DNA from: an uncultured Bacteroidia bacterium
GTDB taxonomy: Bacteria > Bacteroidota > Bacteroidia > Bacteroidales > UBA932
Assembly: GCA_902779765.1 (NCBI GenBank)
Contig: CACZCQ010000003.1
Coordinates: 124,001-188,000 of the forward strand
DNA: 64,000 nt
Direction: 5' to 3'
The position numbers and the translations under genes are program-made. Each line of letters starts with the position of its first letter. Within the stretch, counting starts at the first letter, position 1. This document shows positions 1-8,294 of the stretch, one piece after another. Below the pieces are notes generated by a model. It saw only the letters and a list, made by a program, of their open reading frames with translations, was not told where the DNA came from and ran no database searches.

Positions 1-1229
1 TATTCCTGGAGAAGCACCCTGTTGAAGGTTTTCTCCCCATCGAGGTCGAATGTGACGGTTGAGCTGACGGCGTCCTTCGCTGCAGCCCAGTAAGAATCGT
101 AGTTCCCGTCAAGGATGTTCTTAGCTCCGTATCCGCGTCCCCAGGAATCGGTTGCGGAAGCCTTCGCCCTGTCGGCGAGGTTCTCCTTGAATATCTCATC
201 CAGGGCGCCCTTGAATTCCAGGAGCCTGACCGAATCGACGGGATTGATGCGTCCGGTTGTGTCCGGAGGTACGTTGAGCAGGAGCAGGGAATTGCGACCT
301 ACGCTGGTGTAATATATTCCGACCAGCTGTTTCACAGACTTTACCTTGTCGTTTTCGCTTTCCCTCCAGAACCATCCCGGACGGATGGATACATCGGTCT
401 CTGCCGGATGCCAGCATTCTCCGCCCATGTCTCCGGAATTAAGGTTCCTGGAAGGTGGTGCTCCCGCTCCGGGGGTGAAACCTTTGGAATTCAGGGTACT
501 CCAGTTCGTCCTTCCGGCCACGCCGCTCTCATTGCCTACCCAGCGGCAGCCGGGGCCCACGTCGCTGAACATGATTGCGCCGGGCTGAAGCCTTCTGACG
601 GTCTCGTGGAAGAGAGGCCAGTCGTATACCTGCTTCTTGCCGTTGGGACCTTCGCCGTTGGCTCCGTCGAACCACTGCTCGAAGACCTCCCCGTAATTTC
701 CGAGAGCACTCTCGAGAGTCTTGACGTAGACGTCGTTGTATTCAGGAGTGCCGTAATGAGGGTCGTAACGGTCCCAGGGGGAGATATACACTCCGAATTT
801 GAGGCCCTCCTTCGAACAAGCCTCGGAAAGCTCCTTGAGCACGTCGCCTTTACCGTCTTTCCAGGGACTCTGCGCCACAGTGTGCATGCTTACAGGATTC
901 GGCCACAGGCAGAAGCCGTCGTGGTGCTTGGCTGTAATGATTATTCCCTTGAAGCCGGAGGCCTTTGCGATGGAGGCCCATTGTCCGCAATCGAGACCGG
1001 TGGGATTGAATATATCCTCCGCCTCGTTGCCGAGACCCCATTCCCTTCCTGTGAATGTGTTGGGCCCGAAGTGGGTGAACATGTTCATCTCCATCTTCTG
1101 CCATTCTATCTGCTGGGGAGTCGGAAGCGCTCCGTACGGCTCGGGCGGTGCAACCTTGCCGCAGGCGGCAACCAACGCCACCGCGAAGACTGCTATCATC
1201 GATGCCGGAAAAGAAGTCCTGTTCATCAT
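1..1229 (-). CDS. GH29 alpha-L-fucosidase lipoprotein (3' end beyond window)
   Basis: This gene runs off the left edge, so only about 409 N-terminal residues are visible. Two ATGs are adjacent at 1229 and 1226. A hydrophobic signal ends in the lipobox LVAAC, so the protein is probably lipidated and exported. The family motifs follow in order: HFGPNTF near residue 52, AKHHDGFCLW near 99, GVYISPWDR, and WFDGANG. The Asp of WFDGANG (about residue 188) is the expected GH29 nucleophile. The last visible stretch (ATASDSWGRGYGAKNILDG, then YWAA) looks like the start of an F5/8 type C (CBM32-like) domain. GH29 enzymes release alpha-linked L-fucose from host or plant glycans. It lies 78 nt downstream of the M16 peptidase gene, and a one-mismatch -7 box on the minus strand (1254-1261) may serve it. 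Family assignment is firm; linkage specificity is not visible. Confidence 0.9.
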   Translation of the reverse strand, partial: MMNRTSFPASMIAVFAVALVAACGKVAPPEPYGALPTPQQIEWQKMEMNMFTHFGPNTFTGREWGLGNEAEDIFNPTGLDCGQWASIAKASGFKGIIITAKHHDGFCLWPNPVSMHTVAQSPWKDGKGDVLKELSEACSKEGLKFGVYISPWDRYDPHYGTPEYNDVYVKTLESALGNYGEVFEQWFDGANGEGPNGKKQVYDWPLFHETVRRLQPGAIMFSDVGPGCRWVGNESGVAGRTNWSTLNSKGFTPGAGAPPSRNLNSGDMGGECWHPAETDVSIRPGWFWRESENDKVKSVKQLVGIYYTSVGRNSLLLLNVPPDTTGRINPVDSVRLLEFKGALDEIFKENLADRAKASATDSWGRGYGAKNILDGNYDSYWAAAKDAVSSTVTFDLDGEKTFNRVLLQE

Positions 1230-1307
1230 GGTGCTCTGATTATTAGTGTATAACAAATATGGCAATAATATTCGTCATTCGGAAATCAGATCGATAAAGA
1301 AATATGA

Positions 1308-2537
1308 TCACAGGAATACGAGGGAAGAAGTGGTCTCGGGGTCGAAAATCTTCCTTGCGATTTCCTGCAGTTGCTCCGCCGTTATCGCTTCTATGGCTTC
1401 CCTGTTCTGGGCGTCCGTGGATACCGTTCCGAACGAAACCAGGCTCTTGCCCATCGACAGGCATTGTGTCTCCCCGTTGTCCGAACTGATGGAAAGCTGC
1501 CCGAGCAGCTGTTTCTTGGCAGCCTTGAGCCGGGCGTCACTGAGCCGGTCCTCCTGCATCCTTCCGATGACCTTGCCGACGGCCTTCATGCATTTCTCGA
1601 GGTTGCCGCGGTCACATCCCAAGGTTATTGCGAACACTCCGGATTCGGAGTACTGGGTATACGAACTCTCGACACCGTACACCCATCCGTTCCTTTCCCT
1701 CAGCAGGTCGTTGAGCATCGAGTTGGAAGCGGGGCCTCCGATTATGTTGCCGAACAGGATGGCAGGGAAGCGGAGGTTTTTCTCATACAGCGAGGGGGCG
1801 AGGTTGCCTATTACAGCATTGACCTCGTGATTCCTTTTCTCAACTCTCCTGCAGAACTTTTCAGGAGCTTTGATTTCGGACAGTATGCGCTCACCGCTTT
1901 CAGGCCATTTGCCGTCGAAAACCTTCCAGGCGAGTTTCTGGATAGCCGCTTCCATCTTCTTCTCATCCAGGTCGGCAACCACTGCAAGTGCCATGTTGCC
2001 GGGGGTGAAATGCTCCTTGACGAAGCTGCGCAATTCCTGTCCGGTGATTTTCCTGACACTTGCTGCCGTGCCGAGGATAGGCCTGCCAAGGGGATGGCCT
2101 GCGAACAGGGCCTCCTCGAACTTGTCGTAGACATCGTCGGCAGGGGAATCCTTGTAAGAGTTGATCTCGTCGATCACGACCCCTTTCTCCACCTCGATCT
2201 CATCGTCAGGGAAAGCAGGACAGGTGGCCAGTTCGAGCAGGAGGGACATCGCCTTGCCGAGGTCCTCTTTCAATACAGTCGAATGAAGGACTATCTCTTC
2301 CTTCGTGGTGAAAGCGTTGAGGTCCCCGCCCAGGCGGTCAAGGTAGCCGTTGATCACGTGGGCGCTCTTGCGCTCCGTGCCCTTGAATATCGTATGTTCG
2401 GTGAAATGCGCTATCCCGCTGTGATAGCCGCCTTCGTCACGGGTCCCGCATTTGATTGTCAGGGAACAGTATCCGACGGCATTCCCGCTCCTTTTGACAG
2501 CGTACTGCAGCCCGCAGGCTGTCTTTCCTATAAGCAT
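1308..2537 (-). CDS. M16 family zinc metallopeptidase
   Basis: The 409-residue protein carries the inverted zinc motif HFTEH (H44, E47, H48), with the third ligand glutamate expected 76 residues on at E124 (VVIDEI). This is the HxxEHx(74-76)E signature of M16 insulinase/pitrilysin-type peptidases. Its length fits one catalytic N-terminal half plus an inactive half, as in the bacterial processing-peptidase-like M16B group. No signal peptide is visible, so a cytoplasmic location is likely. Its ATG overlaps the stop codon of the preceding gene as TAATG, which implies translational coupling within dnaX-lptB-secreted protein-M16. The substrate cannot be read from the sequence. Confidence 0.88.
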   Translation of the reverse strand: MLIGKTACGLQYAVKRSGNAVGYCSLTIKCGTRDEGGYHSGIAHFTEHTIFKGTERKSAHVINGYLDRLGGDLNAFTTKEEIVLHSTVLKEDLGKAMSLLLELATCPAFPDDEIEVEKGVVIDEINSYKDSPADDVYDKFEEALFAGHPLGRPILGTAASVRKITGQELRSFVKEHFTPGNMALAVVADLDEKKMEAAIQKLAWKVFDGKWPESGERILSEIKAPEKFCRRVEKRNHEVNAVIGNLAPSLYEKNLRFPAILFGNIIGGPASNSMLNDLLRERNGWVYGVESSYTQYSESGVFAITLGCDRGNLEKCMKAVGKVIGRMQEDRLSDARLKAAKKQLLGQLSISSDNGETQCLSMGKSLVSFGTVSTDAQNREAIEAITAEQLQEIARKIFDPETTSSLVFL

Positions 2538-3397
2538 TACTTCCTGAGCTGATTGATGGCGCGGAGGTCGCTGTCCAGGAACCCGCTTCCGCTTCTGGGG
2601 GATATCCGGTGCTTTTTGTACCAGTATAGCTTGTGGTTGTCGGCTCCGATGAGCAGTTTGTAGCAGACCGAACCGTTGACCGGCTCGCTCGGGGCGACGA
2701 CATAGCTGACCACGCAGTTGAAAGTCCCGTCGGTGAACACCTTGTCGACATCATCTTCGTCCTCCTCTACGATTATGTCTTCGTCGAGTGAATCGATGGT
2801 CTTCTGGTCCACCTGGGGTGCGAAATCATCCTTGCTGAAATAGATCCTTCTCATCCCGAGTTTCTTGGAGTCCGTGGCGCCAAGGGGAGTGTAGGCCTTC
2901 ACTTCGGAAGTCATAAGGGTCATCGCATGGTCCTGGATGATGGTCAGGAAAGCAGGCAGAAGGATGAATTCCCTTCCGGAAGGATCGACGGCGGACCTCA
3001 AGGGGAAGGTGACCACCTCCATCATATCGTTGATCGACTTGCTTGCCCCATCACCACCCTTTACGAAGGTGAGGAGATCGATTCCGGGTTCGGATTCCTT
3101 CCTTTGCTGGCCCTTTACGACGAGGAGGAAATAATACTTGTCGCTGGTCTTGATCTTGTCGAATTCCTGAACGGAGCAGAATTCGAACGGGGATATAGTC
3201 CAGGTGGCCGATACGCTTTCCTTGAAGGCTTCGTCGAACACTTCGTCGCCTGAAAGGACGACCTTGGTGGTCTTGGCAGTCAGGTCCTTGAGTTTCTCCT
3301 TCCTGGTATAGATCTGTGCCTGCGCAAAAAGGTCTGCCGAAATGACTATCCCGGCGAGCAGGCAAATGAATATCCTGATGCTAGTTTTCATTTTCAT
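2537..3397 (-). CDS. secreted protein of unknown function
   Basis: I do not recognise the family. The 286-residue protein begins [18 protein letters not shown] and has a signal peptide ending near LFAQA, so it is probably exported. The reading frame stays open to 3598, but the upstream part lies inside lptB and is low-complexity Arg/Ser sequence. I therefore start at ATG 3397 (3391 is an alternative), which overlaps the 3' end of lptB by 17 nt. An acidic run near residues 205-215 ([14 protein letters not shown]) and a basic C terminus are the only visible peculiarities. Sitting between lptB and an M16 peptidase suggests an envelope role, but that is inference only. Confidence 0.7.
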   Translation of the reverse strand: MKMKTSIRIFICLLAGIVISADLFAQAQIYTRKEKLKDLTAKTTKVVLSGDEVFDEAFKESVSATWTISPFEFCSVQEFDKIKTSDKYYFLLVVKGQQRKESEPGIDLLTFVKGGDGASKSINDMMEVVTFPLRSAVDPSGREFILLPAFLTIIQDHAMTLMTSEVKAYTPLGATDSKKLGMRRIYFSKDDFAPQVDQKTIDSLDEDIIVEEDEDDVDKVFTDGTFNCVVSYVVAPSEPVNGSVCYKLLIGADNHKLYWYKKHRISPRSGSGFLDSDLRAINQLRK

Positions 3398-4181
3398 CGT
3401 TTGAATTCTGGTTGAGCATGGCCTGGTGTTCAGCCTTCGCCCTTTCGACGGAGACGGATTTCTTGAGGATGAAGCCCGAACCCAGATATTTCGTGCGGAC
3501 GTCTTCGTCGGCCGCAAGGGATTCCGGGGTGCCCTGCTGGAGGATGGTTCCTTCATAAAGCAGGTAAGCCCGGTCAGTGATCGCGAGGGTCTCGCCAACG
3601 TTGTGGTCGGTGATGATCACACCGATATCCTTGTATTTCAGTTTGGCGATGATGAACTGTATGTCTTCGACGGCGATCGGGTCGACTCCGGCGAAAGGCT
3701 CGTCAAGCAGGATGAACTTGGGGTCGATGGCGAGAGCCCTTGCGATCTCGCAGCGGCGTCTCTCGCCTCCAGAGAGCTGGATTCCGAGGCTCTTGCGTAC
3801 CTTCGAGAGATTGAACTCGTCGATCAGGCTTTCCAGCCTTTCGTGCCGTTCCTCCTTGGACATGTCCGACATCTCCATAACGGACATTATATTGTCCTCG
3901 ACGGACATCTTGCGGAACACGGAAGCCTCCTGGGGAAGGTATCCGATACCTTTCTGAGCCCTCTTGTACATGGGCAGCTCCGTGATGTCTTCATCGTCAA
4001 GGTATACACGGCCGCCGTTCGGGACGATCTGGCCTGTGATCATATAGAAACTGGTGGTCTTCCCGGCTCCGTTGGGGCCCAGGAAGCCAACGATCTCTCC
4101 CTGGCTTATCTCCATCGAAACGCCCTTGACAACAGTCCTGATTCCATATTTCTTGACAAGGTTCTCGCAGCGAAGTATCAT
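3381..4181 (-). CDS. lptB: LPS export ABC transporter ATP-binding protein LptB
   Basis: This is a 266-residue ABC ATPase. It has Walker [10 protein letters not shown] near residue 35, the signature LSGGERRR, Walker [14 protein letters not shown] and the switch histidine in ITDHNV. The segment [19 protein letters not shown] and the [13 protein letters not shown] sequence are characteristic of LptB, the cytoplasmic motor that drives lipopolysaccharide from the inner membrane to the Lpt bridge. The C-terminal extension after about residue 240 is rich in Asn and Glu and longer than in enterobacterial LptB. The gene follows dnaX by 22 nt and overlaps the next gene. The permeases LptF and LptG are not in this window. 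Confidence 0.92.
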   Translation of the reverse strand: MILRCENLVKKYGIRTVVKGVSMEISQGEIVGFLGPNGAGKTTSFYMITGQIVPNGGRVYLDDEDITELPMYKRAQKGIGYLPQEASVFRKMSVEDNIMSVMEMSDMSKEERHERLESLIDEFNLSKVRKSLGIQLSGGERRRCEIARALAIDPKFILLDEPFAGVDPIAVEDIQFIIAKLKYKDIGVIITDHNVGETLAITDRAYLLYEGTILQQGTPESLAADEDVRTKYLGSGFILKKSVSVERAKAEHQAMLNQNSNDENEN

Positions 4182-4203
4182 CGTCGTTCCAAATAATAAA
4201 GTT

Positions 4204-5919
4204 CTACTTTGTTTCCAGTCCGAAATCCTTAATGAGATTCTGGACTTCTCCGTTCGCCCCCATCAGTGCCGTAGCTTTCTCCTGGTCGGTATAGGGCTGG
4301 ACTTCCTTTTCCTCCAAAGGTATCAGTCCGACATCGAGGCGCAGCAGTGAGGACTTTGTCTTGGTCTGCAAAATTCCTTCCAAAGAATGAAGGCTGTTCT
4401 CCCGGATCCACCTTTGCTGGGCTTCATTGCTGACCTTGAAGGTAAGGACCTTCACGCCATCGCCGTCGGATATCTCCACCTCTGCGTTCTTTAGGGTGTT
4501 GGCAAGGCGGGGCTGTTTGGATGCATATTCCTCCGGTACGGACTTCCAGGCAGTCAGAATGGTCTCGTCGTCAGGGAGTTCATCCGTTACCGTGGCTGCG
4601 GGGGGTGCCGGCTTGATTCCGGTTTCCTCTTTCATAATTGAGTTGAGCGACAGTGCTGCTCCGGTCTTGGCCGGTCTCTTCCGGGGTGTCCTCGCAGGTT
4701 CGCTCGGCCGCGGTGGTTCGACCGGTTCCTGAGCTTGTCGAAGGACCGGTTCCTGTACCTTTGCCACCGGTTCCTGAGCCTGTCGAAGGACCGGCGTCTC
4801 GACACGCTCCCCGGCCGGTTGCGGAGCCTTCATCAGGAAACTGAGCTTCATGAGGGCGAACTCGATGTGCAATCTTGGATTGACAGCCTGCTTGTATCCT
4901 GCCTCGCAGGCGGTCGTTATGCCCAATGCATCGTAGAGGAATTTCAGGGAACAGCGGGAAGCCTGTTCAAGGTATCTCTTCTTCAATGACTCGGGAAGTT
5001 CCAGCAGGGAATCCAGGGCACCGTTCTTCGCCACCATCAGGTCCCTCAGGTGAGAGCTCAGGGCGGCGCAGAAATGCAGCGCATTGAAACCCTTCGAAAG
5101 GATATCGTCGAAGGACAGGAGCGCCTTCCCGTAATCCCCGGCCAGGAAAGTGTCCACAAGTCCGAAAGAATAGTCGTAATCGAGTACCCCAAGGTTCTTG
5201 ATGATATCAGCATATTTGACATCGGTGCCGCAGAAAGCGACCGTCTGGTCGAAGATGGTCAGCGCATCGCGCATCGCTCCGTCGGCCTTCTGGGCTATTA
5301 CATGGAGGGATTCGTCATCGATGCTGACATTCTCCTTTGATGCGATCATCTTCAGGTTGGTGACGATGTCGGGGATTGAAATCCTGTTGAAATCGTATGT
5401 CTGGCAACGTGAAAGGATCGTCGGGAGTATCTTGTGCTTTTCCGTTGTGGCCAGGATGAATATCGCATGTGCCGGCGGTTCTTCGAGCGTTTTCAGGAAA
5501 GCGTTGAAGGCAGCCGTGGAGAGCATGTGGACCTCGTCGATTATATAGACGCTGTATTTGCCGACCTGGGGCGGAATCTGGACCTGGTCCATCAGGTTCT
5601 TTATATCTTCGACTCCGTTGTTGGAGGCTGCGTCCAGCTCATGGATGCAGTAGGACCTTCCTTCCTGGAAGGAGATGCATGATTCGCACTCTCCGCAGGG
5701 TTCCATCTCCGGGGATGGGTTCGAGCAATTGATCGCCTTGGCGAAAATCCTTGCGGTGGTGGTCTTCCCTACGCCCCTTGGACCGCAGAAAAGGTATGCG
5801 TGCGCCAGTTTCCCCCTAATGATCGAGTTCTTGAGGGTCTGCGCGATATTGTCCTGTCCGATGAGGGTCTCGAATGAGTCAGGACGGTATTTTCTGGCTG
5901 ATACGATATAGTCTGGCAT
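4204..5919 (-). CDS. dnaX: DNA polymerase III subunits gamma/tau
   Basis: The clamp-loader ATPase opens [16 protein letters not shown]. It has Walker [10 protein letters not shown] (residues 46-54), a four-cysteine zinc module ([17 protein letters not shown]), Walker [10 protein letters not shown] and the sensor [17 protein letters not shown] choose ATG 5919: the upstream in-frame ATG at 5937 lies just before the -7 promoter box, and the TATGTT spacer leaves almost no leader. The protein has 571 residues. Between the clamp-loader core and the C-terminal tau-like domain, residues about 376-400 hold two copies of LRQAQEPV, each encoded by a short palindromic DNA repeat. I saw no A-rich slippery site for a shortened gamma form. 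It is the first gene of an apparent dnaX-lptB operon. Confidence 0.95.
   Translation of the reverse strand: MPDYIVSARKYRPDSFETLIGQDNIAQTLKNSIIRGKLAHAYLFCGPRGVGKTTTARIFAKAINCSNPSPEMEPCGECESCISFQEGRSYCIHELDAASNNGVEDIKNLMDQVQIPPQVGKYSVYIIDEVHMLSTAAFNAFLKTLEEPPAHAIFILATTEKHKILPTILSRCQTYDFNRISIPDIVTNLKMIASKENVSIDDESLHVIAQKADGAMRDALTIFDQTVAFCGTDVKYADIIKNLGVLDYDYSFGLVDTFLAGDYGKALLSFDDILSKGFNALHFCAALSSHLRDLMVAKNGALDSLLELPESLKKRYLEQASRCSLKFLYDALGITTACEAGYKQAVNPRLHIEFALMKLSFLMKAPQPAGERVETPVLRQAQEPVAKVQEPVLRQAQEPVEPPRPSEPARTPRKRPAKTGAALSLNSIMKEETGIKPAPPAATVTDELPDDETILTAWKSVPEEYASKQPRLANTLKNAEVEISDGDGVKVLTFKVSNEAQQRWIRENSLHSLEGILQTKTKSSLLRLDVGLIPLEEKEVQPYTDQEKATALMGANGEVQNLIKDFGLETK
4721..4794 (-). repeat. 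two copies of TTCGACARGCTC-type palindromic repeat inside dnaX
   Basis: Copy one (4721-4750) and copy two (4766-4794) start 45 nt apart. Read on the dnaX strand, each has the core TTCGACAAGCTC or TTCGACAGGCTC. The core is flanked by nearly complementary arms, CCGGTCC on the 5' side and AGGAACCGG on the 3' side, so each copy could fold as a hairpin. They encode VLRQAQEPV twice in the proline-rich linker. The same core with other arms occurs in ssb and in the putative anti-sigma gene. Confidence 0.85.
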
Positions 5920-5925
5920 AACATA

Positions 5926-5956
5926 CAAATTTAGCATTATTTTGCGGAATGAAAAA
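5926..5956 (-). promoter_or_regulatory. dnaX promoter with -7 box abutting the start codon
   Basis: On the minus strand TAAATTTG (5926-5933) matches TAnnTTTG exactly. A TTTT lies 19 nt upstream in the -33 position, 3 of 4 matches to TTTG. Only six bases separate the box from ATG 5919, so the transcript would start at or within a few bases of the start codon. The -33 region overlaps the terminator of efp. Confidence 0.6.
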
Positions 5957-5980
5957 CGGACAGCCATAAGACTGTCCGTT
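5950..5980 (-). terminator. Rho-independent terminator of efp
   Basis: A perfect 9-bp inverted repeat, AACGGACAG and CTGTCCGTT (5955-5963 and 5972-5980), has an 8-nt loop. On the minus strand a run of T follows. It lies 25 nt downstream of the efp stop codon. Confidence 0.85.
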
Positions 5981-6005
5981 GTTCTCTTTGCTTGGAAAGA
6001 CAGGG

Positions 6006-6572
6006 CTAGACCCTCTGGCCGTAGCTGCGGTCGGAAGTGTTGACCGTGATCTTTTCGCCCTGGTTGATGAAGAGCGGAACCATCACCTTGGCACCGGTCT
6101 CGAGGGTAACCTCCTTGAGGGCGCTGGTGGAAGCCGTGTTGCCCTTTACTGCGGGCTCGGCATAGGTGACCTCGAGTTCGACATAGGTAGGAAGCTCGCA
6201 GGTGAGGCACCTCTCCTCCGGCTCCAGTACGAACATCATCTCGACATGCTGTCCTTCCTTCATGAGGTCGGAGTTCTCGACCACGTCATGAGGCAGGTGG
6301 ATCTGCTCGTAGGTCTCTTCGTGCATGAAGTTGAATCCATCCTCATCTGAATAGAGGAACTGGTAGGGACGCCTTTCGACGGTGATGACATCGATCTTCA
6401 TACCGGCGGTGAAGGTGTTCTCCAGGATCCTTCCGTTCTCCAGGTTGCGGAGCTTGGTCTTGACGAAAGCGGGGCCCTTGCCCGGTTTTACGTGCTGGAA
6501 GTAGACTACCTGGCAGGGTTTGCCATTGTAGTTGATGAACAGTCCGTTCTTGAAATCTGCAGTTGTTGCCAT
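6006..6572 (-). CDS. efp: translation elongation factor P
   Basis: The 188-residue protein has the length and three-domain organisation of EF-P. An N-terminal KOW-like domain carries the tip loop HVKPGKGPAF, with Lys32 at the position that is modified in many bacteria. Two OB-type domains follow, with the C-terminal signature EVTLETGAKVMVPLFIN and the ending SDRSYGQRV. EF-P binds the ribosome between P and E sites and relieves stalling at polyproline. Neither an EpmA-type nor an EarP-type modification gene lies in this window. It appears to be a single-gene transcription unit, with its own promoter overlapping the 3' end of ispH and a strong terminator. Confidence 0.97.
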   Translation of the reverse strand: MATTADFKNGLFINYNGKPCQVVYFQHVKPGKGPAFVKTKLRNLENGRILENTFTAGMKIDVITVERRPYQFLYSDEDGFNFMHEETYEQIHLPHDVVENSDLMKEGQHVEMMFVLEPEERCLTCELPTYVELEVTYAEPAVKGNTASTSALKEVTLETGAKVMVPLFINQGEKITVNTSDRSYGQRV

Positions 6573-6608
6573 ATACTAATCGAATTAAAATTCTGAATAT
6601 CAATCATG

Positions 6609-6640
6609 CAAATTTAACTAATTGCCTCTAACCTTGCAAT
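6609..6640 (-). promoter_or_regulatory. efp promoter
   Basis: On the minus strand TAAATTTG (6609-6616) is a full -7 match. It is preceded by ATTG at 20 nt, giving ATTG-N20-TAAATTTG. The expected start lies about 30 nt upstream of efp. The -33 element lies inside the last codons of ispH. Confidence 0.6.
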
Positions 6641-7533
6641 TTTTTTATGGTTGAGAGCTTCGCGGCCACCTCCTCCAGGAGCCAACGGGGAGTCGATGTG
6701 GCTCCGCAGACGCCGACGCTGTCATCCGGTCCGAACCATTCCGGGTCGATCTCGTCAGGTGACGAAATATGGTATGTCCTTGGATTCCTGGACAGGCAGA
6801 GGTCGCACAGGACTTTCCCATTTGAACTGGAAGCGCCTGATACGAATATGATTACATCGTGCGAGAGGGCGAAGGCAGCCAGTTCCTCATGTCTGGAGGC
6901 CACCTGGGAGCAAATCGTATTGTGAACGGTCAGCCCTGCATCCGCGTGCTCCGAGAGAACCTTGCATATCTCCGAATATTCGACCGGGCTCTTGGTCGTC
7001 TGGGAGAATATCTCCAGTGGCCGGCCGGTACATATCCGCCCGTTTCCAAGAGCCTCGAGGAGCATCGGCATATCCTCGATGACTACGGCGTCCCCGCCGA
7101 CCTGCCCCAGCAGGCCTAGTACCTCAGCATGACCTACTTTCCCGAATATGATGATCTGTCCGGATGTGCCGTTCAGTTCATTGTATGCCTTGCGTATGCT
7201 TTCCTGGAGCCTCAATACCACCGGGCAGGTGCAGTCGATGACGTTGATTCCGACCTTTCGGGCCTGGGTGTAAGTCTCGGGCGGTTCGCCGTGAGCACGG
7301 ATCAGAAGGGTCTCGCCTTCCGGAGAGGGGATGCCGGCGATATCGTCATGGCCTATGGTCACAAGTCCCTTGTCTCCCAGTCTTTTGAGTTCGGCTTCGT
7401 TGTGGACTATGGCTCCCAGGGAATACAGTCTTCCGGAAGGATTCCCGTCGAGGAATTCTTCCGCGCGGCTTATAGCCCTGATGACGCCTCCGCAGAAACC
7501 GGAACGTTTGTCTATCTCGACCTTGAGGGCCAT
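6628..7533 (-). CDS. ispH: 4-hydroxy-3-methylbut-2-enyl diphosphate reductase
   Basis: IspH/LytB makes IPP and DMAPP from HMBPP in the last step of the MEP isoprenoid pathway, using a [4Fe-4S] cluster. The 301-residue sequence has the three conserved cluster ligands in context: C14 (SGFCGGVIRA), C103 (DCTCPVV) and C208 (HNTICSQVASR). It also has the H-x-G motif IIFGKVGHAEV and FVSGASSSNGKVL for substrate phosphate binding. Its ATG shares a TAATG junction with the cmk stop, so cmk and ispH are translationally coupled. Confidence 0.96.
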   Translation of the reverse strand: MALKVEIDKRSGFCGGVIRAISRAEEFLDGNPSGRLYSLGAIVHNEAELKRLGDKGLVTIGHDDIAGIPSPEGETLLIRAHGEPPETYTQARKVGINVIDCTCPVVLRLQESIRKAYNELNGTSGQIIIFGKVGHAEVLGLLGQVGGDAVVIEDMPMLLEALGNGRICTGRPLEIFSQTTKSPVEYSEICKVLSEHADAGLTVHNTICSQVASRHEELAAFALSHDVIIFVSGASSSNGKVLCDLCLSRNPRTYHISSPDEIDPEWFGPDDSVGVCGATSTPRWLLEEVAAKLSTIKKLQG

Positions 7534-8219
7534 TACTCGAGGATACCGAACTTGCCTTGTGCGAGTCCCTGGAACCAGACCGTCTCCTCGTGGAGGGTCA
7601 TGTCGGAATTGTCCAGGACATAGGCGTCCGCAGCACGGGAGAGAGGGGAAGTCTCACGATGGGAGTCGATATAATCCCTCTCCAGGAGGTTCTTCATCAC
7701 TTCCTCCATCACCGGTTCCTGTCCCTTCATCTTCATTTCGTCGAAGCGTCTCTGCGCCCTGACTTCCGCAGAAGCGGTCATGAATATCTTGATTTCGGCA
7801 TCCGGGAAAACCGTCGTGCCGATATCGCGTCCGTCCATCACGACCCTCTTGCGGCGACCGAAGGCATGGAGCCTGTCGTCCACGAAGTTCCTGACGAAAG
7901 GGATCGCCGAGATCGGGCTGACGTGGCTGGATACTTCGAGGGTGCGTATGACCTTCTCTACGCAGCGGTCCCCGATATAGGTTCCGTCAGTACGGAAATC
8001 CAGATCCAGGGAGGGCAGGGAAGCCTTGAGCCCCTCCTCGTCGATGGTCCCGTCTTCAGCGATGAGGCCGTTCTCGAGGGCATGGAGCGTTACTCCGCGG
8101 TAAAGCGCTCCGGAGTCGAGGTAGAGGAATGAATACTCTTCAGCGATGAGCTTGGCCAGGGTGCTCTTCCCCGTAGATGAGTAGCCGTCAATGGCTATTA
8201 TGATGTCTGGTATGTTCAT
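7533..8219 (-). CDS. cmk: cytidylate kinase
   Basis: The protein has 228 residues from ATG 8219 (MNIPDIIIAIDGYSSTGKST), which is the standard length. The P-loop is GYSSTGKST, and the CMP-kinase segment LDSGALYRGVTLHAL follows it. VVMDGRDIGTTVFPDAEIKI and the lid residues RAQRRFDEM complete the family pattern. It phosphorylates CMP and dCMP. The frame stays open further upstream into the antisense of the regulator gene, but that part has no kinase sequence. A full -7 box only five bases before the ATG supports this start and suggests a leaderless message. Confidence 0.96.
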   Translation of the reverse strand: MNIPDIIIAIDGYSSTGKSTLAKLIAEEYSFLYLDSGALYRGVTLHALENGLIAEDGTIDEEGLKASLPSLDLDFRTDGTYIGDRCVEKVIRTLEVSSHVSPISAIPFVRNFVDDRLHAFGRRKRVVMDGRDIGTTVFPDAEIKIFMTASAEVRAQRRFDEMKMKGQEPVMEEVMKNLLERDYIDSHRETSPLSRAADAYVLDNSDMTLHEETVWFQGLAQGKFGILE

Positions 8220-8224
8220 AATGA

Positions 8225-8232
8225 CAAAAATA
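8225..8232 (-). promoter_or_regulatory. -7 box for cmk-ispH
   Basis: TATTTTTG on the minus strand matches TAnnTTTG and ends five bases before the cmk ATG. No clear -33 TTTG is present at 19-20 nt. The 75-nt region between cmk and the divergent regulator also holds a one-mismatch box for the plus strand (GATATTTG, 8256-8263). Confidence 0.4.
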
Positions 8233-8294
8233 TCAAAATTCCGAGAAAAATATCCGATATTTGCATAAAGAAGTGATTGAAAAGGTATTCTGAA

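Noticed and set aside
4204-5919. Programmed frameshift in dnaX producing a short gamma subunit
   Set aside because: No A-rich slippery heptamer with a following stop was seen near the end of the clamp-loader core.
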